From DATKZH01 sp964505295 (GTDB taxonomy: Bacteria > Planctomycetota > Planctomycetia > Pirellulales > Thermoguttaceae), in the NCBI GenBank assembly GCA_964505295.1, contig CAZDHR010000062.1, positions 1 to 22,562 of the forward strand: 22,562 bases of DNA, given 5' to 3'. This document shows positions 9,362 to 18,428 of the stretch, in pieces. Position 1 is the stretch's first letter; the number at the start of each line of letters is the position of its first letter. Made by a program: the position numbers and the translations under genes. The notes beneath the pieces were generated by a model. The model made no database searches and had not been told where the DNA came from. It was given only the letters and a program-made list of their open reading frames with translations.

Positions 9362-10831
9362 ATGGCCAACGAGCGACTTCCCCTGTTACCGCTGATTCTG
9401 GACGACGTCCCGCTGGGACTTCGGCAGGCCCTTGCGCAGGAGGGGATTCCGACCGCCGAGCGGCGTGCCGGGCCGCCGGCCGGGCGCTTTCTGCTGTTCG
9501 ATTCGCGCCGGGCCATGCGCGAGCCGCCGGCCGCCGGGCAGATCGGGATCGACGTGAGCCGGCTGCGTCAGGGCTTCCGTGAAGACCCCTTCGAGGCGCT
9601 GGTCGACGAGCGTTCGGCCCGATCGGCCTGGAAGATCGGCGGACTGACGCTCGCCGAAGAGATCGCCCGGGTCGACAAGCGGGCGGTGCGTCGGCGCGTG
9701 CTCGAGAAGCTCCGCGAGCGTATCGAGAAGGCCGGGGGGATCTGGCTTCGGGTGTCCGCCTTTCCGTTTCCGTATCGAAGCGCGCTCGGCTTCCGGATCG
9801 ACTACGACGAGTATGATCCGGCTGACTTCAACGCCACGCTGGCTGCGATCGCCGGCCATGAAGGGGCCACCAGCCACTTCGTCAGCGGGGCGGCGTACGA
9901 ACGAGCCCCCGACGCGTTGGCCCGGCTCCAAGGGCTCGACGTCGGCTCGCACGGCTACCGGCACCACACCTACCGCACGGCCGAGGAGAACCTGACGAAC
10001 GTCGGCCGGGGGATCGAGGTGCTTCAGGCGGCCGGGATCGAGCCTTCAGGCTTCGCCGCCCCTCACGGCCGGTTCCATCGCCGACTGCTCCTGGCCCTGG
10101 AGACCCTGGGAATCTCGCACAGCTCGGAGTTCGGCCTGGTCTACGACGAGCTGCCCCTGTTCGTCGCGCCCGGCAACCTGCTCCAGATCCCGGTCCACCC
10201 GGTATGCTTAGGGCTTTTCCTCGATGCGGCCAGGCGGGAGTGCGAGCGGTCGTCACAGCCGGCCGATGCCCTGGTCGACGCGGCCGTCGATCGGGCGATC
10301 GACTACTTCGACGAGACGATTCGATCCCGATACCACAGCGGCGAGCCGGTGTTCCTGTACGGACATCCCACGGGTCGCCTGGGGCGGCATCCGCGGGTGC
10401 TGCGGCGGGTGTTCGAGGCGGCGTCGGGCTCGGGCGTCCTCTGGAAGACGACGCTTTCCGAGATGAACCGCTGGTGGCGGGCCCGCGCCCGGGTGCGCCT
10501 GACCGTCACGCGCCACGAGGGGCAGTACGTGCTGGTCGCCGGCCGCACGGCGCCGGGCTATCGCCTGGCCGTCGAGTTCTGTCGGGCCCAGCACGTTGCC
10601 CTGATGCCGCTTGCCGGTCACGTGATTCGGTTTTCGCCCTCGGCGCTGGTGTACCAGACGCGAGGCGAGCCTCCTTCGGTGCGGCCCGTGCGGGTCGATC
10701 GGCCCCAAGGCTTGCGCGGCCGGATTCGGCGACTGATCGACTGGGAACGGGTGACGCCGATCGAGGAGATCTCCGCCAGCGGCTGGCGAAACTGGACGAA
10801 ACGCACCCTGCGACGACTCCGGGGGGACTGA
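9362..10831 (+). CDS. polysaccharide deacetylase-like (NodB fold) protein
   Basis: A 489-residue protein whose middle third matches the NodB/CE4 polysaccharide deacetylase fold. GFRIDYDEYD, with Asp147 and Asp149, takes the place of the TFDD motif. SHGYRHHTY contains the zinc-binding H-x3-H pair His197/His201. FAAPHGRFHRRLLLALETLG corresponds to the conserved (R/A)xPxG strand, and FLYGHP supplies a late His. N-terminal (about 130 residues) and C-terminal (about 130 residues) extensions of unknown function flank it, and no clear signal peptide is visible, so a cytoplasmic or peripheral enzyme acting on a glycan precursor is possible. ATG 9362 is chosen because the open frame upstream is translated foldback repeat; no good Shine-Dalgarno sequence precedes it. 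The next gene begins 2 nt after its stop. Confidence 0.72.
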   Translation: MANERLPLLPLILDDVPLGLRQALAQEGIPTAERRAGPPAGRFLLFDSRRAMREPPAAGQIGIDVSRLRQGFREDPFEALVDERSARSAWKIGGLTLAEEIARVDKRAVRRRVLEKLRERIEKAGGIWLRVSAFPFPYRSALGFRIDYDEYDPADFNATLAAIAGHEGATSHFVSGAAYERAPDALARLQGLDVGSHGYRHHTYRTAEENLTNVGRGIEVLQAAGIEPSGFAAPHGRFHRRLLLALETLGISHSSEFGLVYDELPLFVAPGNLLQIPVHPVCLGLFLDAARRECERSSQPADALVDAAVDRAIDYFDETIRSRYHSGEPVFLYGHPTGRLGRHPRVLRRVFEAASGSGVLWKTTLSEMNRWWRARARVRLTVTRHEGQYVLVAGRTAPGYRLAVEFCRAQHVALMPLAGHVIRFSPSALVYQTRGEPPSVRPVRVDRPQGLRGRIRRLIDWERVTPIEEISASGWRNWTKRTLRRLRGD

Positions 10832-10833
10832 CC

Positions 10834-11991
10834 GTGAAGCCCGAAGGCGAAAAGTCCCCCCCGCGCGCGGCCGCTTGCGGCTTCGCACCCGATCTCCGAT
10901 CGATTCGCAGCTCATCCCCAAACGCTGGTGCGTCGCGCCGCATAGAATCGCACACTCCGACCGTCCTGTTGGCCGGGAAGCTCACCGCCCTGGACTGCCC
11001 CGGCGGCGGCGAGGTGCAGATGACGGCGCTGGGGCGGGCGTTGCCGTCGGTGGGGGTGGATGCCCGACGGTGGCGCCCGTGGGAGCAGCGGCTCGCCGGG
11101 GCCGGCTGCCTGCACCTGTTCGGCAGTCTGCCGGAGCACCTGCCGGTGGTCGAGGCGGCGCATCGGCAGGGCGTGCCGGTGGTGCTGTCGACGATCGCCT
11201 GGTTCGACCTGGCCGGCTACTGGCGCGAGCCGCGGCCGCTTGGGAAGCGATTGGGTGCCTGCGCCCGATTCCTGGCCCGGACCGCCTGTCCGCGCCTACC
11301 CTCGTGGCGGCGGCGGCTCTACCACGCGGTCGATCTGTTGATGCCCAACTCCCAGGCGGAAGCCGAGCAGTTGGTCCGCTACTTCGGCGTGCCGGCCGAG
11401 CGGATCCACGTGGTGCCCAACGGGGCGGACGAGCGATTCGCCCGGGCCGATCCGGAGCCGTTCGCTCGGCGGGTCGGGGCCCGCGGCTTCGTGCTCTGTG
11501 CGGGAAGGATCGAGCCCCGCAAGAATCAGCTCGGGCTGGTTCGGGCGATGCGCGGCAGCGACGTTCCCGTGGTCGTCCTCGGCGACGTGGTCCCCGGCTA
11601 CGAGTGGTACGCCGACCGGTGTCGCCGGGCCGCCGATGGGCACGTCAGGTTCCTGGGGCGTCTGGACCACGACGATCCTTTGCTGCCCAGCGCCTACGCC
11701 GCGTGCGGCTGCCTGGCGTTGGTGAGCTGGTTCGAGACGCCCGGCCTGGTAGCCCTGGAGGCGGGCACGTCGGGCGTGCCCCTGGTGCTGCCCGAGGGTG
11801 GGTGCGCCCGGGAATACTTCGGCACGATGGCCGCTTACGTGAAGCCGAACGATCCGGCCGGTATCCGCCGGGCGGTGCTTGCCGCGGTTCGTCGCGGGCG
11901 GAGCCCCGCACTGGCCAGGCACGTGCGAGACCATTTTTCCTGGACGGCGGCGGCTCGGGCAACGCGGGAGGGTTACGAGAAGGTGTTCTGA
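10834..11991 (+). CDS. GT4 family glycosyltransferase
   Basis: A 385-residue GT-B glycosyltransferase of family 4, a retaining enzyme using a nucleotide-sugar. It shows VVPNGADERFA, LCAGRIEPRKNQLGLVRAM and the E-x7-E motif in SWFETPGLVALEAGTSG (Glu301 and Glu309), followed by GVPLVLPEGGCAREYFG. The conserved part starts near LLAGKLTALDCPGGGEVQM, so the first 45 residues are unusual. They include AAACGFAP, encoded by a 17-bp dispersed repeat. The GTG at 10834 is the best start, as a G-rich run at 10821-10826 precedes it by 7 nt and the previous stop is 2 nt away. It is followed 1 nt later by the GT9 gene. The three genes 9362-13336 form a tight array with a shared job in glycan assembly. Confidence 0.85.
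   Translation: MKPEGEKSPPRAAACGFAPDLRSIRSSSPNAGASRRIESHTPTVLLAGKLTALDCPGGGEVQMTALGRALPSVGVDARRWRPWEQRLAGAGCLHLFGSLPEHLPVVEAAHRQGVPVVLSTIAWFDLAGYWREPRPLGKRLGACARFLARTACPRLPSWRRRLYHAVDLLMPNSQAEAEQLVRYFGVPAERIHVVPNGADERFARADPEPFARRVGARGFVLCAGRIEPRKNQLGLVRAMRGSDVPVVVLGDVVPGYEWYADRCRRAADGHVRFLGRLDHDDPLLPSAYAACGCLALVSWFETPGLVALEAGTSGVPLVLPEGGCAREYFGTMAAYVKPNDPAGIRRAVLAAVRRGRSPALARHVRDHFSWTAAARATREGYEKVF
10870..10886 (+). repeat. 17-bp dispersed repeat, copy 2
   Basis: This is an exact copy of the sequence at 5301-5317, here inside the N-terminal codons of the GT4 gene, where it stays in frame and encodes AACGF. Confidence 0.65.
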
Positions 11992-13287
11992 CGTGTTCGC
12001 CCCCCGACCCACAAAACGCGAAGACAGAAGCCGGCTGCGGCGACGCCCGCTGGGCCGCTATCGCTACGTGCGCTTGCGGTGGCGGGTCGTCTTCTCCGTG
12101 GTCGATCTCCTCGGGTCGGTCGCGCTGTTCGCCGCCCGGGCGGTGAAGGCGCTCTTCGCACGAGCGGTGATGGGCCGATCGGGGGCATTGGGGGAAAACG
12201 TGCATGATCCGCGGACGATTCTCGTGATCCAGCTCGACCACCTGGGCGACGCGGTGATCTCCACGGTCATGTTCCCGGAGCTGCGAAAGCGGTATCCGTG
12301 TGCCTCGATCGAAGTGCTGGCCGGCCCGTGGAACCGGCAGGTCTTCGAGGCAATCCCGGAGGTGGATCGCGTTCACGTCTGCCGCACAAGCCGCTTCGCG
12401 CGCAAGGGGCGAGCCGCATGGATCGCGTCGACCCTCTGGTGGGGCCTTTGGCTGCGGCGGAGGCACGTCGATTTGGGGATGGACGTCCGCGGCGAGTTCC
12501 CCCACGCGGTGATCCTCTGGCTGAGCGGCGCGCGCTGGCGCTTGGGTTGGGACTCGGGCGGCGGCGGGTTCCTCTTGACCCACGTGCCCCGCTTCGTCGC
12601 CGACCGCCCGGAAGTCGAGTCGCGGCTGGCGCTGTTGGCCGAGTTGGGGATTGAATCGGGGCAAGCCGACGAGCGCCCGCGGCCCGTGTTCCGCGCGCCC
12701 GACAACGCCCGACGACGCGTGGCGGAGTGGTTGGCGGACGTGGCAGACGGGCACGGCTCGGATGGACCTCGGATCGTGTTGCACGTCGGCGCCGGCACGC
12801 CGGCCAAGCGTTGGCCGGTCGAGCACTGGCGGGCGCTGGTCGGCCGGCTCACTCGTCGGCTGGGGGCTCGCGTGGTGTTGGTCGGCGATGCGGGCGACCG
12901 CACCATCGCCCAAGCGATCCGGGGCCCGCGATCGCGCCCTGGCGTGGTCGACTGGACCGGGCGGTTGAGCGTGCTGGAGCTGGCGGCCCTGCTGGAGCAG
13001 GCCGACCTTTTTGCGGGGGCCGACTCGGGGCCGGCCCACCTGGCGGCCGCGGCCGGGACGCCCACGGTGGTCCTGTTCAGCGGCACGAACCGCCCACGGC
13101 AGTGGCAACCTTGGGGCGGGCACGTCCGCGTCGTCCGGCGCGCGGTCGAGTGCTCGCCGTGCCATCGCCGGAGTTGCCCTTGGCTCGAACACCCTTGCAT
13201 GAGAGGGCTCGGTCCTGGGGAGGTTGCTGAGGCAATCGAACGCTTCCTGGTCGACGCGGGGCGGAGGGAAGACCGGGCGGAAGGGGG

Positions 13288-13552
<265 letters not shown>

Positions 13553-13598
13553 ACCTTGAATTGCGCCGGCAAGCACGCCGCGGGAAAGGAGCCCGACG

Positions 13599-13817
13599 AT
13601 GATCGCTCCGCTCGAACAGATGGACACCCAGACGGCCCAGACGCGTCAGCGCCTGCGCCTGGCACGCCGGCTGGTCGCCTGGACGTTCTTTCAGCAGCGC
13701 CACACGCCCGCGGAGAACGGGCCGCCGATCCCCGCATGGCGGGCTTGGCTTTTCACCGCCTGGGTCGTGATCGTCACCACGGTCTACTTCGCCACGATGC
13801 TCGGCTTCCTTGGGTAA
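13599..13817 (+). CDS. small single-span membrane protein, unknown function
   Basis: A 72-residue protein that I do not recognise. It is supported by a strong Shine-Dalgarno sequence, AAAGGAG at 13585-13591, 7 nt before ATG 13599. The first 45 residues are hydrophilic and Arg/Gln-rich, and residues of roughly 48-71 (WLFTAWVVIVTTVYFATMLG) form one transmembrane segment ending just before the stop. This arrangement suggests a tail-anchored protein with its N-terminus in the cytoplasm. It sits alone between foldback element B and a heptamer repeat, ahead of the GT-C gene, and could be a small partner of that membrane enzyme; this is inference from position only. Confidence 0.65.
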   Translation: MIAPLEQMDTQTAQTRQRLRLARRLVAWTFFQQRHTPAENGPPIPAWRAWLFTAWVVIVTTVYFATMLGFLG

Positions 13818-13881
13818 CGTCAAACGAGCAATGCTGCAATGTAACCACCATCTTACTTACCACCCATTCGTTATTCACCGC

Positions 13882-13993
<112 letters not shown>

Positions 13994-13995
13994 TC

Positions 13996-15939
13996 ATGTT
14001 CGCCCAACTCTTCTCCCTTCTGTCGCTCGTCACCATCGCACTCGCCTCGTACGGGCTGGGCCGGCCGATCGTCCGCGCGCTGGGCGTCGGGCAGGAGGAC
14101 GGGCTTTCGACGGCCGTTTGGAGCCTGGTCACGGGGCTGGTCGTGGCCGGAACGGTTCTGGCCGCGCTGGGGTTGGTCGGGCTCCTCTACGCGCCGTTGA
14201 TCGGAATCGTCTCGCTGGCGGCGTGCTTCGGGGCGACAGGGCAAATTCTCACCGAATCCGGCAAACGCAACGCCTCCGCCGAAGCGTTGGTATTGGAACG
14301 CTCGGGCAGCCCGGGGCTGCGTCCGTCCAACCGGCCCGACGAATCCGCCCGCCCCCCCTGGGCCTCCCCGCCCACGTGGCTCAGCCTCGCGGTCCGGCTG
14401 CTGGCCGGCCTGGCGTGTCTGGGCTCGCTCGTGTCGGCGCTGGCCCCGCCCACGGCCGGCGACGCGATCTGCTATCACCTCGAGCTGCCGAAGACGTTCC
14501 TCGCCGATCACGCCATCCGGTATCTGCCCTACAGCGAGAACTCGACGTATCCGCTTCTGACCGAGATGTGGTACCTGTGGGGGCTTGCGCTCGACGGCGG
14601 CGTGACCGCCCAGTTGGTGCACTGGGGGCTCGGCGTGCTGCTGGGGCTGGCGACCGTCGTGCTGGCCACGCCGGTGGTCGGGCGCCCCTGGGCCTGGATC
14701 GCCGGCGGGCTGGTCGTTTTGGTCCCCGGGGTGAACAACCAGATGACCGCCCCCTTGAACGACGTCGCCCTGGCCCTGCTCACCACGGCCGCCGTGGCCG
14801 CCTGGTGGCGCGTCGTGGTCGCGGGCGAGAGCCGCCGCTGGTTCCTCCTGGCGGGGCTGGCCGGCGGCGGGGCCCTGGGTACGAAGTACCTGGCCATGCT
14901 GTTCGTCGCCGCCCTGGCGATTGCCTCCGCGTGGGCCTTCTGCCGCCACCCGCACCGGCGCAGGGTCTTGCTCGAAGGCGTTGCGACCGTGGCCGTGGTG
15001 GCAGCGAGCGTCGCCGGGCCGTGGTACGTGCGGGCCGCCTGGCATCGCGGCAACCCGGTCTACCCGTTCCTCAGCGAAGTCTTCGGGAGCGACCCCGGCG
15101 CGACCGAAGCGCACGAGACGCTGCCCGAGAGCAAATCCCCGCTGGGCCGAAGTTTCGCCGGCGCCCTCTCCGCCCCGTGGCACGTGACCATGCAGCCCGA
15201 GCGGTTCGGCGGGCGCGGGCATCAGCTCGGCGTCATCTGGCTGGCGGCCATACCGGGCGTGCTCATCTCCCGGCGGCTCCGCGGCCTGGGCGTGTTGGCC
15301 GGCGTGGGCTTCGCCTACTGCGTGCTCTGGTACGTGCTGCGCCAAAACGTGCGGTTCCTGCTGCCGGCCGTACCGCTCGCGGCCGTGGTGGCCGTGTGGG
15401 TGTGGGTCGAGATGCGACGCTTCCCCGCGCTCCCCCGCTGGCTCGCCGGCGCGTCGTTCGCCGCGGCCATGGGTGCGTATGCCCTCATTCCGCTCGCCCG
15501 GGCTCGGGGGCAATTGCCCGTGGCGTTGGGGCTCGAAAGCCGCGACGACTATCTCCTTCGGCACGAGCCCACCTGGCCGGCGGCCGGCGTGATGAACCAG
15601 TGGTTCGGCGCCGATGCCCATCTGCTCAGCCAGGACTATCGGGCGTTCCGTTTCCAGTGCCGAGTGACGCGGGAGAACGTCTATCGTCGCCACACCGGGT
15701 ACGACCGCACCATCACCGACCCGGCCGACCTCAGCCGCACCCTGCGCCGCGCCGGGTTCACCCACCTGCTGCTCGCGGAGAACCTCACCGACCACGGCGC
15801 CCAATACGACCCCACCCTCGCCCGGCTCGCCGAAGCCCAATGGGCCGCCGCGTCCGACGCCCTCCTCCCCCTCGTCGACTACCGCGTCCCCGACGCCGAC
15901 GGCGGCCTGCGCCGCTACCGGCTGGTGATGCTTCGGTGA
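13996..15939 (+). CDS. GT-C type integral membrane glycosyltransferase (GT39/ArnT-like)
   Basis: A 647-residue membrane protein with about ten or more hydrophobic segments and a soluble C-terminal domain of some 130 residues, the layout of GT-C transferases that use polyprenyl-phosphate sugars on the outer face of the inner membrane. The first large loop contains TAGDAICYHLELPKTF with Asp156, where this group has its catalytic Asp, followed by YLPYSENSTYPLLTEMWYLW. GTKYLAMLF and GPWYVRAAWHRGNPVYPFL are further family-like stretches. A hydrophilic linker at residues 87-120 is encoded by DNA with short palindromes. No Shine-Dalgarno sequence precedes ATG 13996; the pyrimidine-rich heptamer repeat runs right up to it. 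The donor and acceptor are unknown, but decoration of an exported glycan or lipid fits the cluster. Confidence 0.78.
   Translation: MFAQLFSLLSLVTIALASYGLGRPIVRALGVGQEDGLSTAVWSLVTGLVVAGTVLAALGLVGLLYAPLIGIVSLAACFGATGQILTESGKRNASAEALVLERSGSPGLRPSNRPDESARPPWASPPTWLSLAVRLLAGLACLGSLVSALAPPTAGDAICYHLELPKTFLADHAIRYLPYSENSTYPLLTEMWYLWGLALDGGVTAQLVHWGLGVLLGLATVVLATPVVGRPWAWIAGGLVVLVPGVNNQMTAPLNDVALALLTTAAVAAWWRVVVAGESRRWFLLAGLAGGGALGTKYLAMLFVAALAIASAWAFCRHPHRRRVLLEGVATVAVVAASVAGPWYVRAAWHRGNPVYPFLSEVFGSDPGATEAHETLPESKSPLGRSFAGALSAPWHVTMQPERFGGRGHQLGVIWLAAIPGVLISRRLRGLGVLAGVGFAYCVLWYVLRQNVRFLLPAVPLAAVVAVWVWVEMRRFPALPRWLAGASFAAAMGAYALIPLARARGQLPVALGLESRDDYLLRHEPTWPAAGVMNQWFGADAHLLSQDYRAFRFQCRVTRENVYRRHTGYDRTITDPADLSRTLRRAGFTHLLLAENLTDHGAQYDPTLARLAEAQWAAASDALLPLVDYRVPDADGGLRRYRLVMLR
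14306..14320. repeat. 15-bp palindrome within the GT-C gene
   Basis: GCAGCCCGGGGCTGC lies in codons for a hydrophilic linker. It comes shortly after an inverted pair CAACGC/GCGTTG (14268-14273, 14284-14289). It may be the remnant of another small inserted repeat, but in GC-rich DNA it could also be chance. Confidence 0.4.
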
Positions 15940-15974
15940 GTGTGCCGGGCGAGGGCGTGGAACGAAACGGTTGG

Positions 15975-16244
15975 GGGGCTTTCGCCAAGACGCCAAGGCG
16001 CAAAGTGAGGGATAAAAGGCTGTCGATGCGGCACGCGTCTTGGTTTCTTATGCACTTCGATTGATCCGGTTACTGGCAGTGGAACGTCAATCTCGCCCCA
16101 AGCCCAGGGGTTGCAACCCCTGGGCTTCGAGCGCGTTCGATGCTCCACACAGGTCAATCATCTCCCCTTTGCGCCTTCGCGCCTTGGCGAGCGCCCTTCC
16201 CCCCCGCCGTTCCCACGCTGCTTCGCGCCTTCGCGATAGCCCTC
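15975..16244. repeat. foldback element C with extra degenerate right arm
   Basis: The left arm 15975-16010 (containing TTCGCCAAGACGCCAAGG) pairs with the right arm 16162-16196 (containing CTTTGCGCC and CCTTGGCGA). A second, degenerate right arm follows at 16225-16244. The interior holds a 28-bp perfect palindrome at 16100-16127. The gap 15940-16376 between the GT-C and Tm-1-like genes (437 bp) consists of this element plus about 130 bp that may include a promoter; I see no gene in it. Confidence 0.8.
16100..16127. repeat. 28-bp perfect palindrome, copy 1
   Basis: Both halves read AAGCCCAGGGGTTG towards the centre. The palindrome and its right flank share a 29-bp exact match (16102-16130) with 19467-19495. 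It lies within foldback element C. Confidence 0.92.
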
Positions 16245-16296
16245 GGAAGATCGCCCTGATCGCACGCCGCGGCTGGCATTGCCCTGCTCGCGTCAG

Positions 16297-16302
16297 TATA
16301 AC
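16297..16302 (+). promoter_or_regulatory. possible -10 box before the Tm-1-like gene
   Basis: TATAAC stands out in otherwise GC-rich sequence, 75 nt before ATG 16377. No good -35 is found at the right distance, so this is weak. Confidence 0.25.
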
Positions 16303-16376
16303 ATGGGCGTCGTAGGGGGCAGTGCGTCAAAGGGCGGAGCCGATCTCGAAAGGATGCGTTGCGAGGGGGACGGGCC

Positions 16377-17588
16377 ATGGCCAAGACGGTTGCCTTGCTG
16401 GGGGCCTTGGATACCAAGGGCGCCGAGTATGCGTTCGTGAAGGCGTGCATCGAGGCGCGGGGGCACAAGACGCTCTTGATCGACGTGGGCGTGCTGGGGA
16501 CGCCGCTCGTGGAGCCGGACGTTTCGCGGCGCCAGGTGGCCGAGGCGGCGGGGGTGGAGCTTGAGGAGTTGGTCGCGAAGAAAGACCGGGGCGAGGCCGT
16601 GGCGGCCATGGCCCGGGGCGCGGAGCGGCTTGTGCCCAAGCTGTTTGCCGAAGGCCGGTTCGACGGGATCATGGCCCTGGGCGGGGGCGGCGGGACGTCG
16701 GTCGCCTGCGGGGCGATGCGGGCGCTGCCGCTGGGCGTGCCCAAGGTGATGGTCTCCACGGTCGCCGGCACCGACATGTCGGGCTACGTCGGCGTGAAGG
16801 ATATCGTCATGGTGCCCAGCATCGTCGACGTGGCCGGCGTGAACCGCATCAGCCGCGAGGTCTTCGCCAAGGCGGCCGGGGCCGTCTGCGGGATGATCGA
16901 GACCGACGTACCGCCCGGCGAGGACAAGCCGCTGGTGGCCGCCTCGATGTTCGGGAACACGACCCCCTGCGTCGAAGCCGCCAAGGCGATCCTGGAGGAG
17001 GCCGGGTACGAGGTGCTCGTGTTCCACGCCACCGGCACGGGCGGCCGCACCATGGAGAGCCTGATCGAGGCGGGCTTGATCGCGGGCGTTCTGGACGTCA
17101 CCACGACCGAATGGGCCGACGAGCTGATCGGCGGCGTCCTGGCCGCGGGGCCCAATCGCCTGGAAGCGGCCGCCCGACGCGGCGTGCCGGCGATCGTCAC
17201 CCCGGCGTGTCTCGACATGGTCAACTTCTGGGCCCCCAAGACCGTGCCCCGCGAGTTCCAGCGCCGCAGGTTCTACCAGCACAACCCGAACATCACCCTG
17301 ATGCGGACCACGCCGGACGAGTGCCGGCGCCTGGGCGAGATCCTCGCCGAGAAGCTGAACCTGAGCACGGGCCCCGTGACCGTGCTGATCCCGCTCGGCG
17401 GCGTGAGTATGATCGACGCGCCCGAGAGGCCGTTCTGGTGGCCCGAGGCGAACCGGGCGTTGTTCGACGCGCTCAAGGGCAACCTGCGCCCGGATATCCC
17501 GGTCGTCGAGATGGACGCGAACGTCAACGATCCGAAGTTCGCGCGGCGGTGCGCGGAAGTCTTGCTGAAAAGCATGGGGTCGGAGTGA
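16377..17588 (+). CDS. Tm-1-like ATP-binding domain protein (UPF0261)
   Basis: A 403-residue protein of the UPF0261 family, which is homologous to the N-terminal, ATP-binding half of the tomato Tm-1 virus-resistance protein. Family hallmarks are TVALLGALDTKGAEYAF at the start (residues 5-21), the glycine-rich MALGGGGGTSVACGAMRALP (Gly102-Thr107), KVMVSTVAGTDMSGYVGVKD, FGNTTPCVEAAKAILE and VFHATGTGGRTMESLI. Length is normal for a single-domain bacterial member. ATG 16377 has GAGGGGGA at 16363-16370, 6 nt upstream; a GTG or ATG further out has no such support. Bacterial homologues usually lie next to a PEP-hydrolase-like TIM-barrel gene, which here comes at 18483 after an intervening GxxExxY gene and repeats. 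Biochemical function in bacteria is not established. Confidence 0.92.
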   Translation: MAKTVALLGALDTKGAEYAFVKACIEARGHKTLLIDVGVLGTPLVEPDVSRRQVAEAAGVELEELVAKKDRGEAVAAMARGAERLVPKLFAEGRFDGIMALGGGGGTSVACGAMRALPLGVPKVMVSTVAGTDMSGYVGVKDIVMVPSIVDVAGVNRISREVFAKAAGAVCGMIETDVPPGEDKPLVAASMFGNTTPCVEAAKAILEEAGYEVLVFHATGTGGRTMESLIEAGLIAGVLDVTTTEWADELIGGVLAAGPNRLEAAARRGVPAIVTPACLDMVNFWAPKTVPREFQRRRFYQHNPNITLMRTTPDECRRLGEILAEKLNLSTGPVTVLIPLGGVSMIDAPERPFWWPEANRALFDALKGNLRPDIPVVEMDANVNDPKFARRCAEVLLKSMGSE

Positions 17589-17610
17589 GTGGCGCGTCGA
17601 GGGGGAGGAA

Positions 17611-17801
17611 GGGCTCTCGCAAAGGCGCGAAGACGCAAAGGAAGGAAGAAAAGAGAGAAGACATAGTTTCTTACCATCAGCTATTACCAAGGAGAGTTTA
17701 GTCGGTTATTGCACGTTTGATTATGGAACTGGCGCGTGCAGTGAGACCGCAGAACGCCGTAGGAATTCGCCTCGTTCCCTTTGCGTCTTTGCGAGAGTCC
17801 C
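17611..17801. repeat. foldback element D1
   Basis: The left arm 17611-17645 (GGGCTCTCGC, then three A/G-rich modules) begins 22 nt after the Tm-1-like stop. The right arm 17775-17801 (CTTTGCGTCTTTGCGAGAG core) ends 6 nt before the GxxExxY start codon. The right arm lacks one 8-9 bp module present in the left, showing that modules are gained or lost. The interior is AT-rich. Confidence 0.85.
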
Positions 17802-17807
17802 TGAGTT

Positions 17808-18194
17808 ATGCCAACCGAAAACGAGATCGCGAAACAGGTCGTCGATGCGGCGTTTCAGATCCACACGCGGCTTGGCCCGGGGCTGCTGGAGACTGTGTAT
17901 GAGGTGCTCCTTGGGCACGAACTGCGAAAACGTGGATTCGAGGTTGCCAGGCAGGTAGCCGTCCCGATCCAGTGCGACGGGATCCGGTTCGACGAAGGGT
18001 TTCGGGCCGACCTGATCGTCGAGGAGAAGGTGATCGTGGAGGTGAAGACCGTAGAAAAGCTCCACCCGGCCCACAAAAAGCAGTTGCTGACCTACTTGCG
18101 CCTGACCGACAAACGTCTCGGCCTTTTGATCAACTTCGCCGAAGCACTCATCCGGGACGGGATTACGCGGGTCGTCAACAGGCTCGAAGAATAG
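17808..18194 (+). CDS. GxxExxY protein (PD-(D/E)XK nuclease fold)
   Basis: A 128-residue protein of the GxxExxY family, named for Gly25-Leu-Leu-Glu28-Thr-Val-Tyr31. Members have the PD-(D/E)XK nuclease fold, and the core residues are intact here: Glu28, Asp68 in FRADLIVE, and Glu78-Val-Lys80 in VIVEVKTVEKL. Length is full for the family. The cellular role is unknown; nuclease activity is inferred from fold and residues only. ATG 17808 lies 6 nt after the right arm of foldback D1, leaving no room for a separate Shine-Dalgarno sequence other than the arm's own GCGAGAG. Foldback D2 begins 20 nt after the stop. The gene therefore sits as a cassette between two repeats, and separates the Tm-1-like gene from its usual partner. 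Confidence 0.92.
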   Translation: MPTENEIAKQVVDAAFQIHTRLGPGLLETVYEVLLGHELRKRGFEVARQVAVPIQCDGIRFDEGFRADLIVEEKVIVEVKTVEKLHPAHKKQLLTYLRLTDKRLGLLINFAEALIRDGITRVVNRLEE

Positions 18195-18214
18195 CGGAGG
18201 GGAGGGGGGGTGGA

Positions 18215-18428
18215 GGGCTCTCGCAACGCCGCCAACACACAAAGCAGAATCGGGAAAGAATGACTCTCGCAAAGACGCCAAGGCGCAAAGGTAAGGAAAT
18301 GAAGTTGAGTGATCGGCACCGACACCATCGTCCAAGTTCTTCTTCCTCCTCTTCTTTCTTTGCGTCTTTGCGCCTTTGCGAGAGTCCTTCCTGCCCCATC
18401 GCTCCACCGTCTTCGCGAGTTCGCGTCC
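18215..18428. repeat. foldback element D2 (nested arms)
   Basis: Two left arms (degenerate 18215-18244; well conserved 18262-18296) are followed by two right arms (well conserved 18358-18387; degenerate 18409-18428). The inner pair is a clean inverted repeat and the outer pair is decayed, as expected if one element inserted into an older one. The gap 18195-18482 has no gene. It begins with a G-rich run at 18196-18217 holding at least four GGG tracts. Confidence 0.8.
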
